NCBI GenBank assembly: GCA_024362935.1
Contig: JANCRA010000007.1
Location: 6,202,503-6,266,502, forward strand
Length of the DNA stretch: 64,000 nt
DNA from: Setophaga petechia
Taxonomy: Eukaryota; Chordata; Aves; Passeriformes; Parulidae
Reading direction: 5' to 3'
Shown: positions 49,882-60,412 of the stretch, one piece after another
Layout: every line of letters begins with the position of its first letter
How positions within the stretch are numbered: the first letter of the stretch is position 1
Translations under genes and position numbers: made by a program
The notes under the pieces: generated by a model
Told to the model about the DNA's origin: nothing
Databases searched by the model: none
Seen by the model: the letters and a program-made list of their open reading frames with translations, nothing else

Positions 49882-49887
49882 CACCTC
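49882..49887 (-). other. Candidate minus-strand splice donor
   Basis: Reads CGAGGAGGAG|GTGAGAACC on the minus strand (intron start 49884), within the right-hand dense part of the island. Confidence 0.35.
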
Positions 49888-50088
49888 CTCCTCGGGCCGT
49901 GGCTGCCTCCGCCTTGCCCCGCTCGGAGCCGCGCTCGCCAAACGCGGGCGGAGTGTGCCCCCGCCGCGGCTCGGAGGGACGGCGAACTGCAGCCGCAGGC
50001 ACCGGCCCCCCTTCTCTTCCCCTTTCCCTTCCCTTCCCTCCTGCCCGCCCCGGCACCCCCGGCTCGTCCATCACCGCCTCCTCTTCCT

Positions 50089-50094
50089 CACCTC
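50089..50094 (-). other. Candidate minus-strand splice donor
   Basis: Reads GCGCAGAG|GTGAGGAAG on the minus strand (intron start 50091), near the right edge of the island. Confidence 0.35.
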
Positions 50095-50200
50095 TGCGCT
50101 CTGCTTTGACTCGCCAGGGAGGGGGAAAAGCCACAAACTTGGCCGGAACAAAGAGGAGCTGCGCCCGATTGCGAGAGCGGGGTTAGCTCGGGGATGCTGG

Positions 50201-52613
50201 TGCGGGGGGATCTCCGGGAAGTAAAAAATGAATATTAATTACAGCGGCTGGAGGGGAAATATGGTGTGTCCCGGTGCTGGCATAGAGTCAGCTCATTAGC
50301 AGAAGTGGAGTTCAGGCTTCCAGCAGTTGTCCTTGCACATTTGTCTTTACAAACAAGAGATACTTGTAAAGATCCTCGTGCACTTCAATAAAGGCCCACA
50401 AGCTTCCTCGTTAATTTGCTTTAAATATAGGCATTTCCTGAAGATGTGAGCTTTGCAGGCTTAATGGGAGATTTTTGGTGAACTACCTGAATAAAAATCT
50501 CAAACAGGCAGGGTCAGCAGCCTGTGGGATCAGGGACTTAGCCATTATTCATGTTTTACTTCAATATTTATGAACAGCACTGCACATACACTGAAACTTC
50601 CCCTACTTCTGCTCCCAAAGCTTACAAACTTAAGCCCAGATCAATGGAGTAACCCAGGCCAGACTCCTCCACTCAGAAGAGGATGCAAGAGCAATTATTT
50701 AGCAATAAAACCCCCAGAAGACTGAGGTTGGCTGGAGATCCCAAATCCCAGCCCTGTTGCAGCTGCTGCTGTTCCCACCACAGCAGCTCACATGAAGACA
50801 GGAGTAGGGCTTATTTTCTGCCCTGCCACCACAAGAAAAGTTCCCCAAGTTCCTCTTATTCTTGCAGCAACTTTGCTTGACCCAGGTCCTCTCACTAAAT
50901 CAGCAGAAAACTCAGCTGGCAGCCAAAGACAGCATTTCCTTCACCTTTAACAAGCCAAGGGGGATCACTGAGGAGGCAGATAAGCAGCAAAGCCAAGTTG
51001 AGCAGGTCTGGGATGAGCAGACCTTGCAGGTGATGCAGGACCATCCCCTTCAGCTGCCAGTTGTTCTTACACCTGCTCAGCCACCTCGTGACCCCTTCTG
51101 CTCAATTTCACCCCTGTAAATCCAGATTAAATCCCCCAGCTGAACCTGAGGCTGAAATTTCTTCCCGCACTTTCTCTGAAGGCAAAAACAAAAATCATTT
51201 TGATTCAGATGGAGCCTCCTTGTGCTCCTCTCCCATACAAAAGTGATGAGAGCAGGGATTTCAACCCCGTGGTACCCAGATGCTTTACAGGTACACTGTA
51301 AATATTTGAATGGCAATGTGCACTTTGCAAATCAGCTCACAGCTCATGCCTCAGCATCGTCTGTAAGCACACAGATGAGTGAAAATCTCTCTTCTCTTAC
51401 TTCCCTCATACTTCTTTAATATCCAAATTTTTCATGGCAGAGGGTTGAAATTAAATTATTTTAAAGGCCCCTTTTAACCAAAACCATTCTGTATTTCTGT
51501 CATGTCAAATTTATTTTGATTTCTCTGTTAGCAAACCCAAAGGGAGGGAGGTTGAGTTTGGGGAAGGAACCCACATTCATGTCTACCCAACCTTTAAATG
51601 CAGCACAAATTCTCTGAGTTGTGACACGTGAACAACAACAAATGCAAATTTAAAATGTGTATTTTCACTCACCCAATGAGAATTTACCTCAGTGTAACCA
51701 AAATATCATTGCTTCTCATCATCAGGAGAGTCCTACACAAACTGAAAAGAGAGAATTGAGTTCATTGTAATCACGGAATTAACTCCTAGAGGAAGGAGAG
51801 GAAGCAGAAGGAGGGTTAAGCATGAGAGCAGTGCTGCTCAGTATCCCAGGTGCTGCAGTGGCCAGGAATTCCTGCCCACTACCACTGGATGAGCCACAGA
51901 GAGCCCAGCAGAGAATCCTGTTTGCTTGGACAGGAGAGCTGAGAGCTCAGGAGCTCCTGTGCTAATGCAGAATTCAGTAGGGTTTGTCACAGTGCAAAAT
52001 CACATTTGAAAAGTAATGCTTTTAATTAGAGAAAAAATTTAATTTCTACTTCAAAATTTGGTGGATGATTTTAATAAGAGAATAGGAATTACAAGACAAA
52101 GTGTCAAGACTCCATTAATCAAATATTTACATATAATTTAAATTACTCTGCCATTTACTTAATCTTAAAATTCAGAGTGAAAGAGCAGAATTGCCACTGT
52201 TTGTTTAGGTATGGCTACATTCACTCAGCTCATGCCTTAAGCTTCTACTTAATCTGTTTTACTACTCAGAATAATTGCAAGCAGGGTAATAACTTCTATT
52301 ACATCCCTACCTTCTCTTCTCTTTTAAACAACAGTTAATCACAGGAAGAATGTGCAGAGGCACTTTCAAAGTTCTGATTTTTCTTTTTCAATGGCCAGCT
52401 GTACTGAGAATTTGTTCAAGGATCAATGTGCATTTTACCTGAATACAATTAAAGTTGTGAATACCATTCCCCAAAGCCCCAAATTAAGTTCTCCTAATCC
52501 ATCATCTCTTGTGAGTATTGAAATGCATGGAAATTTTATTGATTTCAGGGGAAGCAGATGCAGCTTCTTCATGTGCTGGTCCATCTCAGGCCGTCTGTAC
52601 TTACATAAGTGTG
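50201..52613. other. Unannotated sequence right of the CpG island
   Basis: CpG density falls abruptly after 50.2 kb. No exon is recognised. The piece 50220-50470, with TAATTA words and mixed composition next to the island, could be a conserved regulatory element, but this needs comparison with other birds. Confidence 0.5.
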
Positions 52614-52619
52614 ATGTGT
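52614..52619 (+). other. Target-site duplication, left copy (ATGTGT)
   Basis: Perfect 6-base duplication with 54429-54434. It defines the outer limits of the expanded LTR. Confidence 0.85.
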
Positions 52620-54428
52620 TGTCACCATGATATTTCCTGAAAAACCCCTTTGCCAGGATTTCTTCTCCTGGGAAGCTGAGAAGCCTCAGAAAAGAATGAA
52701 AACAATAATTATCTGATTGCTTGGGAATGTGCTCAGGAGATCATTTACCAACAGGTGCATCTTTGATTGGGTCCATGTGAATTGTTTTTAATTAATGACC
52801 AATCACAGGCAGCTGTGTCAGACTCGCTGAGTCAGTCACAAGTTTTCACTATCATTCTTGTGAAACCTTCTGATGTATCCCCTTTCTTTTCTTTAGTATA
52901 ATTTTTAGCATATAATTTCTTTTAATATAATAAATATACTATAAGAAATATACTATTAGAAATATACTATAAGAAATATACTATAATATAATAGATATGC
53001 TATAATAGATATGCTATAATATAACATAAGATAATATGCTATAATATAATATGCTATAATATAATATGCTATAATATAATATAATATGCTATAATATATT
53101 ATGCTAAAATATAATATATTTTGCTAAAATATAATATAATATGCTAAAATATAATATAATATAATATAATATAATATAATATAATATAATATAATATAAT
53201 ATAATATAATATAATATAATATAATATATTATGCTATACAATGCTATGCTATAATATGCTATAATACGTTATAATATGCTATGCTATGCTATAATATGCT
53301 ATAATACGCTATAATGCGCTATAATGCACTATAATGCGCTATAATACGCTATGCTATGCCATAATAGGCTATAATATGCTATAATAGGCTATGCTATGCT
53401 ATAATAGGCTATGCTATGCTATAATAGGCTATAATATGCTAAAATAGGCTATGCTATGCTAGAATAGGCTATGCTGTGTTATATTAGGCTATAATACGCT
53501 ATGCTATGCTATAATATGCTATAATACGGTATAATAGGCTATGCTATGCTATAAGAGGCTATGATATGCTATAATAGGCTATGCTATGCTATAATAGGCT
53601 AGGCTATGCTGTAATAGGGTATAATATGCTATAATAGGCTATAATATGCTATAATAGGCTATGCTATGCTATAATATGTTATGCTGTGTTATATTAGGCT
53701 ATAATACGCTATAATACGCTATGCTATGCTATAATATGCTATAATACGGTATAATAGGCTATGCTATGCTATAATAAGCTATCTTATGCTATAATAGGCT
53801 ATGCACTGCTAGAATAGGCTATGCACTGCTAGAATAGGCTATGCTATGCTAAAATAGGCTATGCTATGCTAAAATAGGCTATGCTATGCTAGAATAGGCT
53901 ATAATAGACTATGCTATGCTTGAATATGCTATAATATGCTATAATATGCTATAATAGGCTATGCTATGCTATAATAGGCTATAATATGCTATAATAGGCT
54001 ATTATATGCTATGCTATAATATGCTATAATAGGCTATAATATGCTATAATAGGCTATGCTATGCTAGAATACGCTATAATATGCTATAATAGGCTGTAAT
54101 ATGCTATAATAGGCTATGCTATGCTATAATATGCTATGCTATAATACGCTATGCTACGCTATAATACACTATAATAGGCTATGCTCTAATAGGATATAAT
54201 ATAATATAATATAATATAATATAATATAATATAATATAATATAATATAATATAATATAATATAATATAATATAATATAATATAATATAATATAATATAAT
54301 ATAATATAATATAATATAATATAATATAATATAATATAATATATAATGTCATGATAAATCAGCCATCTGAGAACATGGAGTCAAAGTCTCATCTCTCACC
54401 TCATCCTGGGGACCTCACAAACACCACA
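52620..54428 (+). mobile_element. Solo LTR expanded by an internal satellite, plus orientation
   Basis: Starts TGTCACCATGATATTTCCTG and ends AACACCACA (TG...CA), with a perfect ATGTGT duplication on both sides. The first ~290 bases and last ~80 bases align with the plain 385-base LTR at 32058. Shared landmarks include TCTCCTGGGAAGCTGAGAAG, GACCAATCACAGGCAGCTGT, TAAATCAGCC and CATCCTGGGGACC. Between them, the short AT-rich segment before the poly(A) signal is replaced by about 1.4 kb of pentanucleotide satellite. The poly(A) signal has changed to GATAAA. There is no viral internal region. Six-base duplication fits an ERVK-like class. Confidence 0.9.
52905..54345 (+). repeat. ATAAT-based pentanucleotide satellite inside the LTR
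   Basis: Nearly the whole stretch reads in five-base steps: ATAAT, ATGCT, AGGCT and ACGCT. Pure (ATAAT)n lies at about 53140-53226 and again at 54195-54341. The middle is a mosaic in which cassettes such as ATAATAGGCTATGCTATGCT recur many times. The left edge (52935-53010) has a different pattern with AATATACTATAAGA words. Variants share one five-base phase over long distances, showing growth by slippage and unequal exchange of variant blocks. Confidence 0.95.
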
Positions 54429-55024
54429 ATGTGTACACTGTGTGCAGTCCAGATCTGTACTCAATACCACCCAAAACCTGCTGCACGTGGAACAGATATT
54501 AATTCCAGATGTTATTGGGGGAAATTATAGCCAGGAGTGTCTCACACACAGCAATTCATTTACCTTTACTGCAAGTTGTGCTCACAACAGAGACACAAAC
54601 AAGCCAAGCTGCAAATCATTTCCTGTTGCTGTCCCCATGTCCAGCTATCCATCCCACTCCTCGTTAATTTGGGGAATGCTGAGTGGCCACACTGCCCATG
54701 GATTTCATTTGCAGCTCTGAGTGCTCAGCACTTCTCCACATTAAGTCAGAGGCTACAGGAGATGAGGCAGGGAATGGCCACAAAAGCTGTTCTGGGCTTG
54801 CTCAGCTGCACACACAGAGCCTGCAGCAAAACCAGGGAGAGAGAAGAATCCTTCTGGTTCACCTGCCTCCAGAACAGGTGAGCCTTTCTCTTTCAGCAAA
54901 CCTCTGTGTTGTTCTCTTCTCCAGGCACCTTTGGAATTCCACACAGGAGCTGGGAATCTAAGGTGCACTGAGCCCAGGCAGGTGAGAGAGCTGGCAGAGA
55001 GTTACAGGTGATGCCCCAGTCTCA
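54429..55024. other. Unannotated sequence
   Basis: Begins with the right target duplication of the LTR. No gene or repeat is recognised. Confidence 0.55.
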
Positions 55025-55410
55025 GAACCAGTGAAAAGCCCTCCAAGATCACCAGCCCAAGTCCACTTCCACATGTTTTTTGGACAATCCAGGTGTGGGG
55101 GTTCCACCACTTCCCTGAGCAGCCTTTCCAGTGCCTCACCATCCTTTTGGTGAAGGAATTTTCCCAAATACCCACCCTGAGCCTGCCCTGGCCCAGCCTG
55201 AGGCCCTTTCCCCTTGTCCTGTCCCTGTTCCCTGGCAGCACAGCCCGACCCGCCCTGGCTGTCCCCTCCTGGCAGGGAGTTGTGCAGAGCCACAAGGTCC
55301 CCCCTGAGCCTCCTTTGCTCCAGCCTCAGCCCCTTCCCAGCTCCCTCAGCCCCATTGCTTTCCCTCCAGCCTCTCCAAGGCTCCCTGGCTGGGAGGGCCA
55401 GAACTGACTC
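55025..55410 (-). mobile_element. CR1 fragment, minus orientation
   Basis: GCCCTCCAAGATCACCAGCC, GGGTTCCACCACTTCCCTGA, GCAGCCTTTCCAGTGCCTCA, CCTTTTGGTGAAGGAATTTT and a GGTCCCCCCTGAGCCTCC stretch follow the CR1 consensus in reverse. The 3' terminus itself is missing or eroded. Confidence 0.85.
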
Positions 55411-56759
55411 AGGATTTGAGGTCTCTCTCCAGTGCCCAGAGATGCTGAATTAAAAGGTGACACCATGGCTGGCTCTTCATGACTTTTGAGTGCCTGACTG
55501 TAACTGAAACAACTCATAATGCAAGAAAATCATCATGAAGAGGAGGGGGCTGCTGTATTCCAGTCTTTTCCTCATGTGAGAGCAAGGGGAAAGAAATCCC
55601 AGCAGCTCCCAGTCACCCTCCACCAGCTGTGTTCAGACCACACAAGAAACTGCATCTCCTGCCAAAGAGAGGAGACCTTTCTCTTGACTGGAAAGTGGAG
55701 TATTGAGGTTATTTTTTGTTCACTTGCAAGAATTGATGAGATAATATTGCATTACAAGCCCAGTGTAGCCCAAATCCTTTCTCAGTGTTCCCTGAGGAGC
55801 CCATGTCCCTGGCAGTGCCACCTGTCATGCCCCACAGTGGCACAGTGTGCTGGGCTACACCATTTCTGTTTTGACAAACCGCCAGCGTTTCGCTAAGAAA
55901 TCGAGTGCTAAAAAGGGAAATTAGCAAGTTTACATCTCAGCCAAAACTGAACAGAATTTCATAGAGTAAGAAGTGCTTTTTCTCTGGTTCTGGAGGTGTT
56001 TTTCCCTGCCAAGTTCCAAAGACTCAGGGAAAACAACGTAGGTGCTTCAGCCTCTGAAAAACATGCCATGAGTCTCTTCCCAGGGAAAATCCTAATAATC
56101 TGAAATAAACACACTCTGCTCAGAAAGCATCACTGCTTGAAACAGAAAATGAGGCTGGATAATAGCAAGCATAAAGCCTTTTGTACCAGGAAGAACATAT
56201 TTATGACTCTTAACAAGCACAGCACACAGTTCAGCTTTCCCAGTGAAGGGTTTGGAAAGCTCATCTCACATGGGATGTACCTCAGTCAGAGCTTCTGATC
56301 CCTGTCACAGAAAAAGGCTGATTTACACCACTGGCCACTGCTTCTCTGTAAGCTTGGGGACAGCTCAGACTCAGGTGGACTTTTTGGAGATTTGGCACTA
56401 ATAAAGGTTCTGTTCATACACAGAAAATCCTGGAGCTGAATGTTTCTGACTGGCACTGCAGCTAATAAGAGCTAAGGATGATTAGAAGTTCCCAAAACAC
56501 ACTCAGCAGTTTTTGTAACAACTTGGTTGTGAACACATCCATCAGGAGTGATTACACCTCACCAGTAACTAAATTACAAACCTAAAACACAAATGGAGGG
56601 TGAGCACAGAAACAACAACAATTCAATTTCCTCTGGATTCTCCAAAGTCAATAAAAGTTGCGTCCCTGCATGTTTCACCCACTTAGGAACTCTTCTGTAT
56701 CTGTGCTTTATAAGCATCTTTGAATAGCTTTTAAAATTATCCGTTTGCAAATAAAATGC
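55411..56759. other. Unannotated sequence
   Basis: No gene or repeat family is recognised. Confidence 0.55.
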
Positions 56760-56932
56760 TTCACACTGCAACATTGTTAATTAGCCAATTATAAGAAACG
56801 TATTGATTAAATGACCAATCAGGTCCACCTGTAGCAAACTAAGGTATAAAAGGTGAGAGGATCAAATAAATGAGGCTTTTGCTTTCTGATTTGGCTCAAT
56901 GTCATCTCTGACTCAATGGTGACACAGAGCTA
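56760..56932 (+). mobile_element. Probable LTR fragment with promoter and poly(A) signals, plus orientation
   Basis: TGTTAATTAGCCAATTATAA is followed by GACCAATCAGGTCCACCTG, a TATA box (GGTATAAAAGGTGAG), a poly(A) signal (CAAATAAATGAGG) 25-30 bases later and an end at AATGGTGACA. The spacing of CCAAT, TATA and AATAAA is that of a retroviral LTR. No target duplication is found, so the 5' limit is uncertain; it may be truncated or extend further left. Confidence 0.55.
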
Positions 56933-58576
56933 TAAAAGGTCCAACAGATACAGGACAAATCTTTGAGATGGACATTAAAGAGATCCCATTAAAGCTGAAA
57001 TGGTTTCCAAAACTATCCCACTAAAGACCTCATCAAAGCCACTTTTTCAGTAGCTGTAAATGTCACACAACAACTTCTAGGTAGCTGTTGAGGACGGGAA
57101 GGGGACGCTGCCATAGTCACTGGCACAATACAATTATTGCAAATGGATTCCTGCCAGCCCTGTACACTTCATAACCTTTACTCTGAGCAAAGTGGAACAT
57201 TTAATGGTCCAAATGGTGAGTGCTGCTCCTCTGGGGGCTTCTTCCCACAGCCTGCGGGAGAAGAGCAGCCACTGGTATTTATCACATCCCTCCCAAATGT
57301 GCCAGCCCCTCCACTCCAGCCATTCTTTACCCACTTCCATAATTTCACCTCAGTTATTAACTGCTGACCACCCCTGACACTGGAAACACAACCCATGGCA
57401 TTTTCCCATTAGAGGCTGATGGTCAGTTTGGTGCTAATCTGTGTTTTCATCAGTGTTGAACCAGCAATGGTCTCACTGAAGTTACACTTGATTTATGTGG
57501 GCACCACAGAGATAAGAGCCCAAATCAAAAATCTAACCAGGCCACTTATTTTTCTTAATCACAGAAACACAGATGGGATTTTAGGTGGATATAACAATTT
57601 AAACAATTATTTGATTTTTGAAACTAGTTTTTAGTGCCAGAAAAATCTTTTATCACCACCTGTGACAACTGACCATGTCCCTGAAGGACCTTTACTCAGG
57701 AATCTTCTCAAACTAAACTCATTGTAATTGTCCGTAAGGCCTGGCAGGTGTATTTGTGTCACTTGGGTATTTGCAGCAGGAGAAGATGGATTTTCAATGC
57801 TGAGATTGACCTTTGAAGACTTATATGAGGTATTGATGGGTTACAAAGCTGCACTGACCAGAAGAATTGAGCAAATCCTGACTAACTCAAGTGTTAGTGT
57901 CTTGCCAATCCAGTGAAGTGTTTGGACAAGCTCAATTTGAATCAGCAGCTCATCCTGTCTCAGGTAAGCTTGGACTGGCAGATACTGTTAGGGAACAGCT
58001 GTTCCCATGCATTTCTTTTATGGACAAATTAGCTGGAAAATCTGCCTCTGTTTAGCACAGAGAGGAAAATATTTACAGAGACCATGGGGCCTTCTGTGCC
58101 TCACAGGGCTTGGGAGCCTAAAAGTGCAGTGCAAGCTGTCCTCTCTTATCTATCTATATGCATCATCTACATCTAGACATGTGTTGGTGGGGAGGGGAGC
58201 TCTTTTTTATGTGTTTGCAATGAAATCAGACTGAATACCTCGAATTTTAGCCTTAGTAAGACATTACATGACTGATTAAACTCAGCAAGGTAGTGTAATT
58301 ATTGTCATAATTTCTGGTCACTCCCCATTAAAGAAAGAGCAGGCAATGATAGAGCAGTGTAACTAATCACAGCTATAATGAAGGAAGAATGGCAGGCTGG
58401 AAATATTTAGCTAAAAAAAGAGGCAGATACAGGGAAAACAAAGACACACAAGCTAATGAATGACATGAAAACAGAATGAGTCATTACAAGACATCATTCT
58501 TGTAGCAAGGGATGGCTGGAAGCAATTCATGTAAAAGTGGGATGAGAAAACAACATTTTATACAACAAAATTAGCC
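56933..58576. other. Unannotated sequence
   Basis: No supported exon. A frame ending at a strong donor word (CAAATG|GTGAGTG, 57215/57216) is noted under findings. Confidence 0.5.
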
Positions 58577-58582
58577 TGAAGA
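58577..58582 (+). other. Target-site duplication, left copy (TGAAGA)
   Basis: Perfect 6-base duplication with 58897-58902, defining the adjoining LTR. Confidence 0.85.
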
Positions 58583-58896
58583 TGTTGTCATCTTATTGCA
58601 GCAGTTCCACACTGTTGTCTCTTTATCACAGAAGTTCCATACCTGCTTGGTGCTTCTCATGGGCAGCTCCTCAGAGCACTGACTCTTTCTTCTTCACAAA
58701 GCAGCCAACTGACTCCAGTTCCCTTCTCAAGGGCCCACCCCACTCTTTTATAGCACTTTTCTTCTCATTGGTTACAGCTGTGCCCTGTTAAAGTCAGGCC
58801 TGCTCCCAATCTTTGATAATTGGCTCAGCTGCAACTCCTTAGGAGTGAGATTACTTTCTACACTACCTTTATTTTCTTATATTCTATCCCCCTACA
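58583..58896 (-). mobile_element. Solo LTR of an endogenous retrovirus, minus orientation
   Basis: A 314-base block from TGTTGTCATC to CCCCCTACA, flanked by perfect TGAAGA duplications. On the minus strand it starts TGTAGGGGGATAG and holds a TATA box (GTGCTATAAAAGAGTG, near 58746). It then has a GATAAAGAGAC / CAATAAG poly(A)-signal region and ends GATGACAACA. That is normal U3-R-U5 order. The perfect duplication and clean ends indicate a solo LTR formed by recombination. It differs from the 32-kb and 52-kb family. Confidence 0.85.
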
Positions 58897-58902
58897 TGAA
58901 GA

Positions 58903-60350
58903 TCTCACAGCTGAAGGACATCCCTGATAAAAAGCTGGCCAGTTCTTTTGCTCAGGTTACTTTTCCATGGGAATGCAGTCACATAAGCTCATAATAAAAC
59001 TGCAAACATGAGGACACACTCCTGCAGGCTCCAGGATGGAATAACCCAGGTGGAGAATGGACAAATAACCCAGAACAGGGTTTTCTGCATCATTCTTAAA
59101 GGGATCTGAGCCAGCAAACTGCCTGAGACAGGCTGCTGGAAAAGCAGGAGTTTGGTGTAATCACAATTCCCCAACTTTTGATAAGTTAAACCCAAAACGA
59201 GAAATATGATATAAAGGCAGGCATATTCACAAAGTATTTGATGAAATTTGAAACTGACCCTTCCCATGTTGTTATACTTCATGGGTAAAGCATGTTATTA
59301 AACTCAAAGCATGTTATACTTCATGGGTAAACTCTATTTCTTTTTGAAATTATCAGAACATTTACACTACAATGAAATATCCCCCACTGCAATGCTGAAG
59401 GATGAGCGTGGCCCAAAATTAAGTAGGATAATTAGGAAGGACCACTCAAAATCAGAAAAACAAACTGAAAAGTCAATTTGAAAAACCCAAAACACAATAG
59501 GGATTCAAAATTTAGAGAAACATATTATGATCAAAAGGGCTCTACTGCACTGGTAAGCTCTTTGTTAATTGACTGTTTTGTTAAGGTTCATTAAAGGCTG
59601 GTGTTGTAGCCAATAAATCTGGTTGCACAGCAAAAATTCTGTTTTGTTTCTCAAGAGTTGGGAGATTTCAGCTCAGAACAGATTTTTTTTCAGCCTCTGC
59701 TGCCTTGAATTGTGTTTACTGCTTTCAGTCATCATCTATTGTTGGATTTATTATTTCAGTTATTGTATCGCTACAAACTGCAGTCATGCTCTACACCCTG
59801 GAAATATCTGTACAACATCCCTGGAACCTGCTGGGGCCACAGAGATCACAGCTACAGCTTGTCTGTGTGGAGCATTCGACTCACCTTACAGTCATTTAGC
59901 ATTCCTTTATTTCCTGCTCTCAGCCCAGCTTGGCAGCTCTGTCTCCAGAACATCAAATATTTTGTAGGACTCACTGCTTCACTCTGTGTGAAGTTCTTTT
60001 CTATTCAGAAATGGGATCTTTTATTAGGAGGAGCAAACCCAGTCAACTTTTAGCAACATACTCATAAATTTCAGTGGAACTAGGCATATAAATATGGTAA
60101 GGAAGCTTGTGATATGTAATCTTCACATAACTATGGGTAAGCATTAAATGATTATTAATAATCCCCCACAGAAAATGAACGTAGTATTATGCTTTACAAA
60201 CCATAGTGTATAAATATTTATCAAAATCTAGTTTATTGAGCATGGTAAATCAATAGAAGCATTTATTATCCACTAAAAGCATACACAGAAAAATCTGAAT
60301 AAAAACTAATATATAAGAAGAAGTAAAATAATAGAATATAATAATAAAAA
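58903..60350. other. Unannotated sequence
   Basis: No gene is recognised. A GTTATACTTCATGGGTAAA word is doubled at about 59272 and 59314. Confidence 0.55.
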
Positions 60351-60412
60351 GAAGAAGAAGGAGGAGGAGGAGAAGAAGAAGAAGGAGGAGGAGAAGGAGT
60401 AGTAGTAGTAAA
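60351..60412 (+). repeat. GAA/GGA polypurine microsatellite followed by an AGT run
   Basis: A pure-purine run of (GAA)n and (GGA)n blocks at 60351-60397 passes into (AGT)n. Alternating GAA and GGA blocks are roughly mirror-symmetrical, a pattern able to form triplex DNA. Translated minus-strand Leu/Pro/Ser runs are artefacts. Confidence 0.95.

Larger units (their letters stand above)
47150..50200. promoter_or_regulatory. CpG island, probable promoter of an unidentified gene
   Basis: CpG dinucleotides and GC-box-like words (GGGCGG, CCGCCC) are dense from about 47.15 to 50.2 kb. The densest parts are 47.85-48.95 and 49.65-50.15 kb. The rest of the window is CpG-poor, as usual for vertebrate DNA. 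No TATA box is evident, as expected of island promoters. Long frames on both strands (up to 356 codons) are low-complexity Ala/Gly/Pro/Arg/Ser and reflect few stops in GC-rich DNA. Several minus-strand splice-donor words suggest untranslated first exons of a gene running leftward, with intron 1 leaving the window or its exons unrecognised. Divergent transcription is possible. Confidence 0.85.

Noticed and set aside
59623..60053. Overlapping plus-strand frames of 113-114 codons
   Set aside because: Two different frames overlap over the same bases, there are no splice sites and no recognisable domain. Treated as chance.
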